From contig JAYVIX010000290.1 in assembly GCA_043769845.1 (NCBI GenBank), positions 1 to 17,935 of the forward strand: a stretch of DNA of 17,935 nt, given 5' to 3'. Position numbers and translations under genes: made by a program. The notes below the pieces were generated by a model. It did not search any database, was not told where the DNA came from, and saw only the letters and a program-made list of their open reading frames with translations. Source of the DNA: UBA9547 sp043769845 (GTDB lineage Bacteria; Bacteroidota; Bacteroidia; Cytophagales; UBA9547). Below are positions 1 to 6,682 of this stretch, in pieces (positions within the stretch are counted from its first letter, which is position 1; each line of letters begins with the position of its first letter).

Positions 1-146
1 CAAAAGCGAAAATTTGTAGTCCTGAAAATACCACCCAACAATATAAGAGTAGTTCAAAATCAAGTGCTTACAGGGTAATTGCTGCAAGTTGGGTTAAAAC
101 TACCACCATTTTAATATCTGGTGTATTTTTGACCTTAAATACCCAC

Positions 147-195
147 AAAATAGTAGACCTGACAGGTCTTGAAAACCTGTCAGGTCTACTATTTT
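147..195. repeat. Perfect 21-bp-arm palindrome downstream of aspS (AGACCTGACAGG family)
   Basis: Two perfectly complementary 21-bp arms (147-167 and 175-195) enclose a 7-base loop (CTTGAAA). The outer part is A/T-rich (AAAATAGT), so on either strand the hairpin is followed by a T run. It lies 15 bases past the aspS stop codon. The inner 13-bp core AGACCTGACAGGT recurs at 5551-5583. Seen: arms, loop and shared core. Inferred: it works as a bidirectional transcription terminator that is also a dispersed genomic repeat. I recall such cores as abundant in Bacteroidota genomes, but could not check that. Confidence 0.8.
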
Positions 196-210
196 AACCA
201 TCAAAACAAA

Positions 211-1953
211 CTAAAGCTTCACCGCAATCTTCAACTCGTTCAATTGCGCATCGGCTAGTGTGGATGGAGAATCAATCATCACATCGCGTCCGCTGGTGTT
301 TTTAGGGAAGGCTATAAAGTCGCGGATGATGTCTACGCCACCGAAAAGCGAACAAAGTCTATCAAAACCGAAAGCCAAACCACCGTGTGGAGGAGCTCCG
401 TATTCAAAGGCATCCAGCAAGAACCCAAACTGCTTTTTCGCTTCCTCGTCTGTAAAGCCCAATAATTTGAAAATCTTCGATTGAAGATCGCGGTTGAAGA
501 TACGGATAGAACCACCGCCTACTTCTACACCGTTTATCACCATGTCGTAGGCATTGGCACGAATCTTTCCCGGATCGGTATCAATGAAATGCTCGTCCTC
601 TGGTTTCGGAGCGGTAAATGGATGGTGCATTGCGTACCAACGTCCGTCTTCCTCGCCATATTCTACCATTGGGAAGTCGACCACCCATAGGCAGGAATAG
701 TTATTCTTGTTGCGCAAACCTAGGCGTGTACCCATTTCTAGGCGCAACTCACACAACTGCTTGCGAGTCGCATTTACTTCGCCCGAAAGTACCAAGATCA
801 AGTCGCCTTTCTCGGCACCTGTTGCTGTAGCCCATTTGGCTAGGTCTTCTTGTGAATAGAATTTATCGACAGACGATTTGAATGTTCCGTCTTGCTCACA
901 TTTTACATACACCAACCCTTTGGCGCCAATTTGTGGGCGTTTTACCCATTCGGTTAGTTCGTCTATTTGCTTGCGGGTGTATTCGGCACAACCTTTGGCT
1001 GCGATTCCTACTACCAATGCCGAATTGTCGAACACGCCAAAGCCTTTGCCTTGTGCTACTTCGTTCAGTTCGGCAAACTTCATCTCGAAACGAGTGTCTG
1101 GTTTGTCGGAACCATAAAGCCTAGCGGCATCGGCAAATGTCATGTGCGGAAGCGGAGGAAGATCAATTCCCTTCACAAACTTGAACATGTGACGGATCAA
1201 ACCTTCGAACATGTCGAGAATGTCTTCTTGCGTCACGAAACTCATTTCGCAGTCGATCTGAGTAAACTCAGGTTGACGGTCGGCACGTAAGTCTTCGTCA
1301 CGGAAACATTTCACGATTTGGAAATAACGGTCGAAGCCCGACACCATCAACAATTGCTTGAAGGTTTGTGGCGATTGAGGCAAGGCATAAAACTCGCCCG
1401 GATTCATACGTGAAGGCACTACGAAATCGCGCGCACCTTCTGGAGTAGACTTAATAAGGACAGGAGTTTCTACTTCGATAAATTGTTGACCGTCCAAATA
1501 CTTGCGTACTTCTTGTGCCATCCGATGACGTAACTCTAGGTTTTGGCGAACAGGATTCCTGCGCAAATCCAAGTAGCGGTATTTCATCCTTATTTCCTCG
1601 CCACCATCGGTATCATCTTCGATTTGAAAAGGAGGAAGTTTGGCAGCATTCAAAAGTTTAATGGAAGTGACTTTGATCTCGATATCGCCAGTTTCGATTT
1701 TGTCGTTTTTCGACAGACGTTCTATCACTTCGCCAGTTGCTTGAATCACGAATTCACGTCCATAAGAACGTGCTGCAAGTAATGCTTCCTTATTATTCTC
1801 GTCAAAAAGTAATTGAGTGATACCGTAACGGTCGCGCAAGTCGATCCAAAGCAGCGAACCTTTGTCGCGCACCTTGGATACCCAGCCGCAAAGTGTTACT
1901 TGTTTTCCCTTATCCGAAAGGCGGAGTTCACCGCATGTATGTGTACGTAGCAT
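211..1953 (-). CDS. aspS: Aspartyl-tRNA synthetase
   Basis: Cytoplasmic class II synthetase that charges tRNA-Asp with aspartate using ATP. The 580 residues match the usual bacterial length. In order: an N-terminal OB-fold anticodon-binding domain (about 1-105), then the class II catalytic core with the flexible-loop region around residues 168-182 (STPEGARDF), motif 2 around 217-235 (FRDEDLRADRQPEFTQID), a bacterial GAD insertion in the middle and motif 3 GLAFGFDRL at 525-533. The ATG at 1953 gives the expected first residues (MLRTHTCGEL). The 250 bases upstream hold a possible promoter and an RNA-like structure. It appears monocistronic, with a palindromic terminator just beyond the stop. 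Whether it also charges tRNA-Asn cannot be judged here. Confidence 0.98.
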   Translation of the reverse strand: MLRTHTCGELRLSDKGKQVTLCGWVSKVRDKGSLLWIDLRDRYGITQLLFDENNKEALLAARSYGREFVIQATGEVIERLSKNDKIETGDIEIKVTSIKLLNAAKLPPFQIEDDTDGGEEIRMKYRYLDLRRNPVRQNLELRHRMAQEVRKYLDGQQFIEVETPVLIKSTPEGARDFVVPSRMNPGEFYALPQSPQTFKQLLMVSGFDRYFQIVKCFRDEDLRADRQPEFTQIDCEMSFVTQEDILDMFEGLIRHMFKFVKGIDLPPLPHMTFADAARLYGSDKPDTRFEMKFAELNEVAQGKGFGVFDNSALVVGIAAKGCAEYTRKQIDELTEWVKRPQIGAKGLVYVKCEQDGTFKSSVDKFYSQEDLAKWATATGAEKGDLILVLSGEVNATRKQLCELRLEMGTRLGLRNKNNYSCLWVVDFPMVEYGEEDGRWYAMHHPFTAPKPEDEHFIDTDPGKIRANAYDMVINGVEVGGGSIRIFNRDLQSKIFKLLGFTDEEAKKQFGFLLDAFEYGAPPHGGLAFGFDRLCSLFGGVDIIRDFIAFPKNTSGRDVMIDSPSTLADAQLNELKIAVKL

Positions 1954-2005
1954 GTGCTATTTCTTAACGTTCTAAAATCGAGGTGCAATTTTAGCGTTTT
2001 TAGTT

Positions 2006-2037
2006 CAAAGTTTAAGGCACGAAACCTAAAGTTCCAA
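2006..2037 (-). promoter_or_regulatory. Possible aspS promoter (Bacteroidota type)
   Basis: Read leftward there is TTG, about 20 bases, then TAAACTTTG, about 55 bases before the aspS ATG. This approximates the Bacteroidota sigma consensus TTG-(19-21)-TAnnTTTG but has one extra base inside the -7 element. It is the best match I see in the gap and is only a candidate. Confidence 0.28.
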
Positions 2038-2108
2038 GGAAATAGCATTCGGAATGTACAAAGTACGTTTATCAAGGTACGAAAAGGAAAAGGTTGGTGC
2101 ATTGTTTT

Positions 2109-2192
2109 GCGAAAGGGATGGTAGTGGAGCTCTTTTTTGCTTTTTCAGCAAAAAAAGCGGGAACGAACAGCCCGACCCGCAGGGATTCGCCC
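2109..2192 (+). ncRNA. flavo-1-like structured RNA candidate
   Basis: The segment starts GCGAAAGGGA, runs through GTAGTGGAGCTC, has an inner hairpin (TTTTTTGCT / AGCAAAAAA, 2133-2155), then GGGAACGAACAGCCCGACC and closes with GGGATTCGCCC, so GCGAA near the left end can pair with TTCGC near the right end. As I recall it, this layout (closing stem, A/T-rich inner hairpin, conserved AGCCCGACCC strand) matches the flavo-1 motif class of Bacteroidota intergenic RNAs. It lies between the GyrI-like gene and aspS, opposite to both. Alternative: a plain 3' hairpin of the GyrI-like transcript. Confidence 0.5.
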
Positions 2193-2205
2193 TCAGAAGG
2201 AAAAT

Positions 2206-2688
2206 TCAACTAATCGGGATCCAAATTTCTTCTTCGGAGCTGGGGTCATTGTTTTTGTAGTTCTCTCCCAGTATTTCGAAATGAGGTCTATTGTCCAACA
2301 CATAACCTGAATTGGGCAACCAAGTAGTAAAAATATACTGAAACGCTTCGGCAGCTCGACTCGAATCTCCTTTATAATGAAAGACTGCATACTTGCCTCC
2401 TACCAACACAAACGCTTCCATTTCGTCAGGAATTGCTTCAAAATGAGACACTTCCTTCAATGCCCATTTTTCAAATTCTTTGTGGATGTCGAAGTTCTGA
2501 AAATCAAAATCGGAAGGATAGACTTGCAAAGAGTAAAAGTCCTCTCCTACCCCATTCAAGATTTTGTTCCGAAGCGGCATAAAACTACTCCAAAGTTCGA
2601 ATGTCTTATTATTGACTAATGACATGTGTACTTTCTTTCCGACCATTTTCTTTTCGGGAAGGAGTTCAATATTAGGCTGAAAAAGCAT
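2206..2688 (-). CDS. GyrI-like / AraC effector-binding domain protein
   Basis: A 160-residue soluble protein that looks like a stand-alone effector-binding domain (GyrI-like, SOUL/AraC effector-binding fold). Typical marks are the opening strand with a VGKKVHMSLVNN-like segment, a central VLVGGKYAVFHYKG strand (about 93-106), a helix leading into FTTWLPNSGY (about 121-130) and the ending FEILGENY plus EEEIWIPI. There is no DNA-binding domain, so it probably binds a small hydrophobic or cationic ligand, as single-domain relatives do. The start is an ATG at 2688. A remnant gene follows upstream after an 18-base gap. No specific ligand or pathway can be given. Confidence 0.85.
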   Translation of the reverse strand: MLFQPNIELLPEKKMVGKKVHMSLVNNKTFELWSSFMPLRNKILNGVGEDFYSLQVYPSDFDFQNFDIHKEFEKWALKEVSHFEAIPDEMEAFVLVGGKYAVFHYKGDSSRAAEAFQYIFTTWLPNSGYVLDNRPHFEILGENYKNNDPSSEEEIWIPIS

Positions 2689-2694
2689 GTTAAT

Positions 2695-2719
2695 AGTTGT
2701 CAGTCGTTAGTTGTTAGTT
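2695..2719. repeat. Short degenerate tandem repeat (GTTAGTT / GTCAGTC units)
   Basis: AGTTGTCAGTCGTTAGTTG and the following bases form a run of seven-base-like units that begins between the GyrI-like start and the Uma2-remnant stop and runs into the remnant's last codons. Slippage-prone low complexity; no function is evident. Confidence 0.4.
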
Positions 2720-2976
2720 TCTTCAAAAATATCATTCATCTCGATTGTCAGTTCTGGCAAAATATGTAAGGTCATGGTGTCGTCTCGCGTGTATTTGCCT
2801 TTAAACTGATATTTGTCGTTTTCTAACACAAACTGATCAATTGTTTGGGCAAGTGGTTCTACAATCCAATATTCACGAACGCCAAATTCTTCATATAGGC
2901 TGAATTTCTTGTGAATGTCTTTGCTCCGAGTACTTGGCGAGGTGATTTTTGCCGTTGTTGGTCTTTTGACCAACAA
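2707..2976 (-). pseudogene. Truncated Uma2-family (DUF820) nuclease, C-terminal remnant
   Basis: The 89 codons match the C-terminal half of Uma2/DUF820 PD-(D/E)XK proteins: SPSTRSKDIHKKFSLYEEF followed by GVREYWIVEP is the family's most recognisable stretch. Full-length members are about 180-200 residues. Here the N-terminal half, with the first catalytic acidic residue and the PDLVVEI-type strand, is missing. The only start available is a TTG lying inside the palindrome at 2954-2977, and that palindrome replaces the sequence that should precede SPST. I therefore read it as a remnant broken at the repeat, not a working gene. It sits between a YegP-like and a GyrI-like gene. Confidence 0.8.
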
Positions 2977-2977
2977 C
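2954..2977. repeat. Palindrome GTTGTTGGTC-TTTT-GACCAACAAC
   Basis: Perfect 10-bp arms around a TTTT loop, at the broken edge of the Uma2 remnant. It is a variant of the palindrome at 3003-3026: same GTTGG core, but a T loop instead of an A loop. The pair is separated by 25 bases. Inferred to be a composite mobile or REP-like repeat. Confidence 0.75.
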
Positions 2978-3002
2978 TTTCTGCACCGTTGCGTGCCGAT
3001 TA

Positions 3003-3026
3003 TTTGTTGGTGAAAACACCAACAAA
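3003..3026. repeat. Palindrome TTTGTTGGTG-AAAA-CACCAACAAA
   Basis: Perfect 10-bp arms around an AAAA loop, 17 bases past the YegP-like stop. It could serve as that gene's terminator as well as being the second half of a paired repeat with 2954-2977. Confidence 0.75.
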
Positions 3027-3042
3027 GGCGAGATTCAACTAA

Positions 3043-3483
3043 CTACATGTCATAATGGCTTCTTTTTTTTGCGTTTTTCTTCGGTACTTCAAATTCTTCT
3101 TTCGGGTATTTCTGTTTCACTTCTACCACAACAGGTTTCGGTTTTTCTTCCTTGATTATTTCGTCCACTAACTTGGCCGAAATGGCGTTGGCTTTTACCA
3201 ATACGATTTCCTTTTCGCGCGAAACTTCGGTATCGAACAAATTGCTGCGGCCAATTGCAGCGCCTTTTTCGTCTTTCAAATTGAATAATAATTTTCCAGC
3301 CGTGCTCTTACTACGTTCATAATGAGCGTCTTCTTTGGCATTTGCTTTTACCCAATCTAAGCCTTTCAAACAGCTCGATTTAGTGGAAAATGCTTTGCTG
3401 AACAAAATGATTTTTTCCGAATCGGCAATCAGATTGAATCTGAACTCGCCATTTGCTTTTTTGTGGATGACAAACTTTCCCAT
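3043..3483 (-). CDS. DUF1508 / YegP-like protein with lysine-rich tail
   Basis: The 146-residue protein opens with a clear DUF1508 (YegP) unit: GKFVIHKKANGEFRFNLIA, then SKAFSTKSSCLKGLDWVKANA (about 2-50). YegP proteins usually carry two such units. Here the second (about 60-100) is degenerate, though LLFNLKDEKGAAIGRSNLF and a VLVKANAISAKL helix still fit. Residues 110-146 form a charged Lys/Glu/Pro tail ending in KKNAKKRSHYDM, unlike the compact family. The biochemical role is unknown; it is a small cytoplasmic protein. The ATG at 3483 lies 26 bases past the permease stop, so co-transcription is likely. Confidence 0.8.
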   Translation of the reverse strand: MGKFVIHKKANGEFRFNLIADSEKIILFSKAFSTKSSCLKGLDWVKANAKEDAHYERSKSTAGKLLFNLKDEKGAAIGRSNLFDTEVSREKEIVLVKANAISAKLVDEIIKEEKPKPVVVEVKQKYPKEEFEVPKKNAKKRSHYDM

Positions 3484-3509
3484 TTTTTTATTGAATATTA
3501 GTTCAAATT

Positions 3510-4724
3510 TTAGTCGAATTTGATTGCTTTGACTGGTCGCAAAGTGCTAATCACGTAAGCAGGAATGTACAATACTGCAAAAAGGATCAAAATCAAAACC
3601 GCATTCACCACCAAATAACTCGTCCATTCCCATTTGATAGGGACGTGGCTCATGTAATAATGGCTCGGGTCGAGCGGAATCAGTTTGAATTGAAATTGAA
3701 GCCAACACAACAACAAACCTACACCATTGCCGATGAGCAAACCGATCATGACCAATTTCAAACCTCGCAAGACAAAGATACGCTGGATAAGACTGTTTTT
3801 TGCGCCCAATGCTTTCAAAATCCCGATCATGTTGGTACGCTCCATAATGAGGACCAGCAAGGTAGAAACCATGTTGAAACAGGCTACAAATAGAATAATG
3901 ACCGAAAAAATGAGTACGTTGTTATCCAACAAATGAATCCAATCGAATATGTTTACAAACTTGTCTTTGATGTTCGCAATTTTCAAATCGTAATCCATTT
4001 TTTCGAACACTTCCTGTTCGGCTATTTCCAGATTTTCAAAATTGTTGACATACAATTCAAACCCACCCGCTTGCGAGCTGTCCCAATTGTTGATTTTTTG
4101 AAGCATTTTCAGATCGCAAATCACATAGGAATTATCCAGCTCGTCCAGACCAGTTTCGTAAATTCCACAGATTTTTAGTTTTCGATAACGAGGCGGATTT
4201 TGGATAAAATACACCAAAACGGAACTGCCTGTGTCGAGAGCGAGTTTATCGGCAAGTCGTTGACTTATAATTATTTGCTTACTTTCTGCAGTATCGGTGT
4301 AGACTGGCATAGAGCCTTTCGTCAGATTTTGCTGAAATTTTTTGGCATAAAATCCTTTGTCAACTCCTTTCAGAAGTACGCCATTTACCTCGTCATCGGT
4401 CTTGAAAAGTGCGGCTTTATAGGCAAAACGCTGCACATGTTCGATGTTTTTGAAATTGGGTTTTAGATAAAAATCGGTGTAGGTATTGATTGGGGACGAT
4501 TCGTAAGATTCATTCAGATCGTATTTTGTGACCACCAAATGTGAGCCGAAACTGAACAGTTTGTTTCGAATATCCATTTGAAAGCCTTTCAAAATCGAAT
4601 AAGAAACGATGATCGCAGCAATACTCAATGCGACACTCGCTACCGCAATGCGCGACACAAAAGTGGAGAAACTTTTCCCTTGGCCGTTGTAGGTGCGTGT
4701 GGAAATAAATCGGGCGAGGTTCAT
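3510..4724 (-). CDS. LolC/LolE-type (FtsX/MacB superfamily) ABC transporter permease
   Basis: Inner-membrane permease of the kind that, with an ATPase such as LolD, releases lipoproteins from the inner membrane. From the ATG at 4724 it has 404 residues: a cytoplasmic start (MNLARFISTRTY), TM1 (about 25-45), a periplasmic MacB-type core of about 230 residues, then three TM segments. The MERTNMIGILKALGA segment after TM2 is the typical coupling region. The reading frame extends to a TTG at 4754, but the extra ten residues are not family-like and the ATG is preferred. The upstream gene stops 41 bases before it. No ATPase partner is in the window; in Bacteroidota these subunits are often encoded apart. 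LolC versus LolE cannot be separated. Confidence 0.9.
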   Translation of the reverse strand: MNLARFISTRTYNGQGKSFSTFVSRIAVASVALSIAAIIVSYSILKGFQMDIRNKLFSFGSHLVVTKYDLNESYESSPINTYTDFYLKPNFKNIEHVQRFAYKAALFKTDDEVNGVLLKGVDKGFYAKKFQQNLTKGSMPVYTDTAESKQIIISQRLADKLALDTGSSVLVYFIQNPPRYRKLKICGIYETGLDELDNSYVICDLKMLQKINNWDSSQAGGFELYVNNFENLEIAEQEVFEKMDYDLKIANIKDKFVNIFDWIHLLDNNVLIFSVIILFVACFNMVSTLLVLIMERTNMIGILKALGAKNSLIQRIFVLRGLKLVMIGLLIGNGVGLLLCWLQFQFKLIPLDPSHYYMSHVPIKWEWTSYLVVNAVLILILFAVLYIPAYVISTLRPVKAIKFD

Positions 4725-4765
4725 TTTGGTTTCTTTAACATTCAAAGAAAGCAAAAAACAACCGT

Positions 4766-5458
4766 CTACCCTAAAGCCAGCGTGTATTCTATTTCTAAAA
4801 ATGAGCCCAAAACGGCTTCGTTAGTGGTTAATTGCTCGGCTTTGGCTATCTCGATAATGGCGTCTTTTTCTTTTTTAGAATATGAATATTTATTCATGTC
4901 AAATAAATGTAAATAAGCACGCGCCTGAAACGCATTGGGTTCGAAATGGTAGAAAATATCGTGTCCTTTAACTCTAAGCAATTCCAAGCCCAATTTTTCG
5001 ACTAATCGAATGTTGTAATCGGCTGTGAGATAGAGTGTTTTGTCGAAACCTAAGTACACCGACAATGCTAAACCAGCCTTGAGCAATACATAACTCAAGC
5101 CCCAACCTGCTACTTTTTTAGCATTCCAAACCGCCACTATTTCGGCTGTTTTAGGGATAATTTCGACTTCGTAAGGCGAGTTGGCTTGGGTATTGAGAGT
5201 GGTCGTTTTGAATGGAAAGGAAGGTAAGGATTCGGTAGGATGATAGAGCAAAAGTCCACCGATTATTTCGCCTTCATACGAAGCCAAAATACCGTATTGT
5301 GCCTGAGTAGAAAGAGCCGTATAATCGATTGATTTCAGAAAATTGATGTTTTGATCGGTCAAAACGCGCTTGTATCCCTCGACAAAATCCAAACAGGAAG
5401 CCAAGTTTTGGGAAGTCTCGAAAGACCAAATTTTTATTTTTTTTGTCGGTTTAGTCAA
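4766..5458 (-). CDS. GNAT-like acyltransferase family protein
   Basis: A 230-residue protein whose middle resembles a GNAT fold: GILASYEGEIIGGLLLYHP (about 56-74) is the beta-hairpin pair of an acetyltransferase, EIVAVWNAKKVAGWGLSYVLLKAGL (strand plus acyl-CoA-binding helix, with a degenerate pyrophosphate loop) follows, and YLTADYNIRLVEKLGLELLR matches the last strand-helix region (NIRLVEKLG). The start appears to be TTG at 5458; the in-frame stop nine bases upstream leaves no ATG. The C-terminal 50 residues are helical and charged. It probably heads an operon with the permease. Substrate unknown. Confidence 0.6.
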   Translation of the reverse strand: MTKPTKKIKIWSFETSQNLASCLDFVEGYKRVLTDQNINFLKSIDYTALSTQAQYGILASYEGEIIGGLLLYHPTESLPSFPFKTTTLNTQANSPYEVEIIPKTAEIVAVWNAKKVAGWGLSYVLLKAGLALSVYLGFDKTLYLTADYNIRLVEKLGLELLRVKGHDIFYHFEPNAFQARAYLHLFDMNKYSYSKKEKDAIIEIAKAEQLTTNEAVLGSFLEIEYTLALG

Positions 5459-5481
5459 ACTTTGTTAGATCGATTTGGTAG

Positions 5482-5502
5482 ATTCTGATTCTATATCAGA
5501 AT
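5482..5502. promoter_or_regulatory. Inverted repeat ATTCTGAT-tctat-ATCAGAAT upstream of the GNAT-like gene
   Basis: Perfect 8-bp arms with a 5-base spacer, 24 bases before the TTG start of the leftward operon. Size and place fit a dimeric repressor operator, but there is no regulator gene nearby and no second copy, so this is tentative. Confidence 0.35.
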
Positions 5503-5550
5503 GCCTAGAGTTTTCGTAACGTGTAGCGATGGAAATAGTTCAGCGATTTT

Positions 5551-5583
5551 AGACCTGACAGGTTTTAAAAACCTGTCAGGTCT
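5551..5583. repeat. AGACCTGACAGG palindrome, second copy
   Basis: A perfect palindrome: 16-bp arms AGACCTGACAGGTTTT and its complement around one central A. The 13-bp core is identical to that at 155-167/175-187; the outer flanks differ, as expected for a dispersed repeat and not a duplicated gene end. It lies in the 424-base gap 5459-5882, for which I see no coding potential. Confidence 0.8.
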
Positions 5584-5847
5584 GTATATACAAAAATTAA
5601 CTTCTTAGAATCAACGTGTTACGTTGTGTCTGTTTGGATAGGTAACCGAATAAGTAACTTACTATTTGGTTGTATTTACAGCAGTTTGAAAGAACTAATT
5701 GGATGCTGTAAAGGTACTAAAAATGAGGATATTAGCCTATCAAACGAGTATAAATAATCGCAAAACTTATTGGCTTTCAGGGGGCTTCTGTGGCTGGTGA
5801 TTTCCTTGGTCGTATTGATTGTGCCTAGCCTGTTTTAATGGCTTCAT

Positions 5848-5882
5848 GCTCCATCTGTGGAGCTTCTACGGGGTTTCCGTAG
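5848..5882. repeat. Tandem hairpin pair (REP-like) abutting a stop codon
   Basis: Two short hairpins in a row: GCTCCA-tctg-TGGAGC (5848-5863) and CTACGG-ggttt-CCGTAG (5866-5882). The second directly touches the stop codon of the leftward 66-residue gene. No T run follows, so it is more like a REP doublet or 3' mRNA-stabilising structure than an intrinsic terminator. Confidence 0.55.
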
Positions 5883-6083
5883 CTAATCAATCAAGAACCT
5901 CGATACTTCTTCCATCGTGATTCCCGTGAACTGGCAGAACTCTTGGACGGTGACAAACCCTTCTTCGGGTTTGCCCAGCTGCATCTTGATCTTGTTGAGC
6001 AATCTGCGGGCTGTTTTCTCTTTCCTTCCAGTAATGTTCTGCACGTCTTTGGGGTAAATACATATCCTTTTCGGTACTATCAT
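5883..6083 (-). CDS. Small helix-turn-helix protein (Bacteroidota-conserved, uncharacterised)
   Basis: Sixty-six residues starting MIVPKRICIYPKDVQNIT. Two helical units can be seen: PKDVQNITGRKEKTARRLLN (about 11-30), which looks like a recognition helix-turn-helix with basic residues (GRKEKTARR), and FVTVQEFCQFTGI then MEEVSRFL (about 43-64), resembling a second excisionase-like helix-turn-helix. I recall close relatives as widespread single genes in Bacteroidota, but no function is established to my knowledge. It is divergent from the nuclease operon across about 70 bases, so it could regulate that operon. ATG at 6083. Confidence 0.75.
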   Translation of the reverse strand: MIVPKRICIYPKDVQNITGRKEKTARRLLNKIKMQLGKPEEGFVTVQEFCQFTGITMEEVSRFLID

Positions 6084-6155
6084 GCCTTTTCGGACAGCGT
6101 GATTTTTTAATCATCCACTACTCCCGTAAAGTTGTTGAAAAAAAGCAACAAAACG

Positions 6156-6665
6156 ATGCGAGCAACCCTAGTATTCACCCTTTTAATGTCCGTTTTGGAC
6201 GGTTTTTGCCAAATCAACGCACGAGTGGTACGTGTGAAGGATGGCGACACTTTCGTAGCCCTATGGGGCGAAAAAAGCTACAACTGCCGACTTTTAAATG
6301 TGGATGCGCCAGAACTGAAGCAAGCCTTTGGCGTGGCTTCGAGGGATAGCATGGATAAACTGCTGCTTGGGAATATCGTCACTCTAGACAGTATTAAAAA
6401 CGACTTCTATGGGCGTGTGTTGGTGAATGTGCATTTGGGCAACATTCGACTGGATAGCTTGATGATTTGCAAGGGATGGGCTTGGCATTATGCCAATTAT
6501 TCCAACGACAACAATTTGGCTTTGGCGATGCAAGAAGCTGTTTTTGAGGGAATTGGACTATGGAAATGCGGAGTGCAAAACGTCTGCCCTCCTTGGTTTT
6601 ATCGAAAGTACAATTTCTGGAACAAGCAAAGGTACTGCACAGGCTGTCAATCAATTTTCAACTAA
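6156..6665 (+). CDS. Secreted thermonuclease (staphylococcal nuclease family)
   Basis: A Ca2+-dependent phosphodiesterase domain predicted to act outside the cytoplasm. From the ATG at 6156 (169 residues) it begins with a signal peptide (MRATLVFTLLMSVLDGFCQ, cleavage near 19), then the SNase fold: VKDGDTF at 27-33, RLLNVDAPE at 45-53 and YGR at 85-87. Relative to S. aureus nuclease the Asp21, Arg35, Asp40, Glu43 and Arg87 equivalents (D31, R45, D50, E53, R87) are all present, so it should be active. Four Cys near the C-terminus (138, 144, 161, 164) suggest disulphides or a metal site. A TTG at 6132 could add eight residues (LKKSNKT). It heads the rightward operon; the next gene starts 17 bases after its stop. 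Confidence 0.9.
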   Translation: MRATLVFTLLMSVLDGFCQINARVVRVKDGDTFVALWGEKSYNCRLLNVDAPELKQAFGVASRDSMDKLLLGNIVTLDSIKNDFYGRVLVNVHLGNIRLDSLMICKGWAWHYANYSNDNNLALAMQEAVFEGIGLWKCGVQNVCPPWFYRKYNFWNKQRYCTGCQSIFN

Positions 6666-6682
6666 ACTAAACTTCAAAACAA

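Noticed and set aside
1..210. Genes, tRNA or CRISPR in the left edge
   Set aside because: No coding frame or cloverleaf is seen; only the palindrome at 147-195. No regularly spaced repeats suggesting a CRISPR array occur anywhere in the window.
4725..4754. TTG start ten codons upstream of the permease ATG
   Set aside because: The family starts at MNLARFIS-type sequence and the extra residues show no conservation expected of a LolC/E N-terminus.
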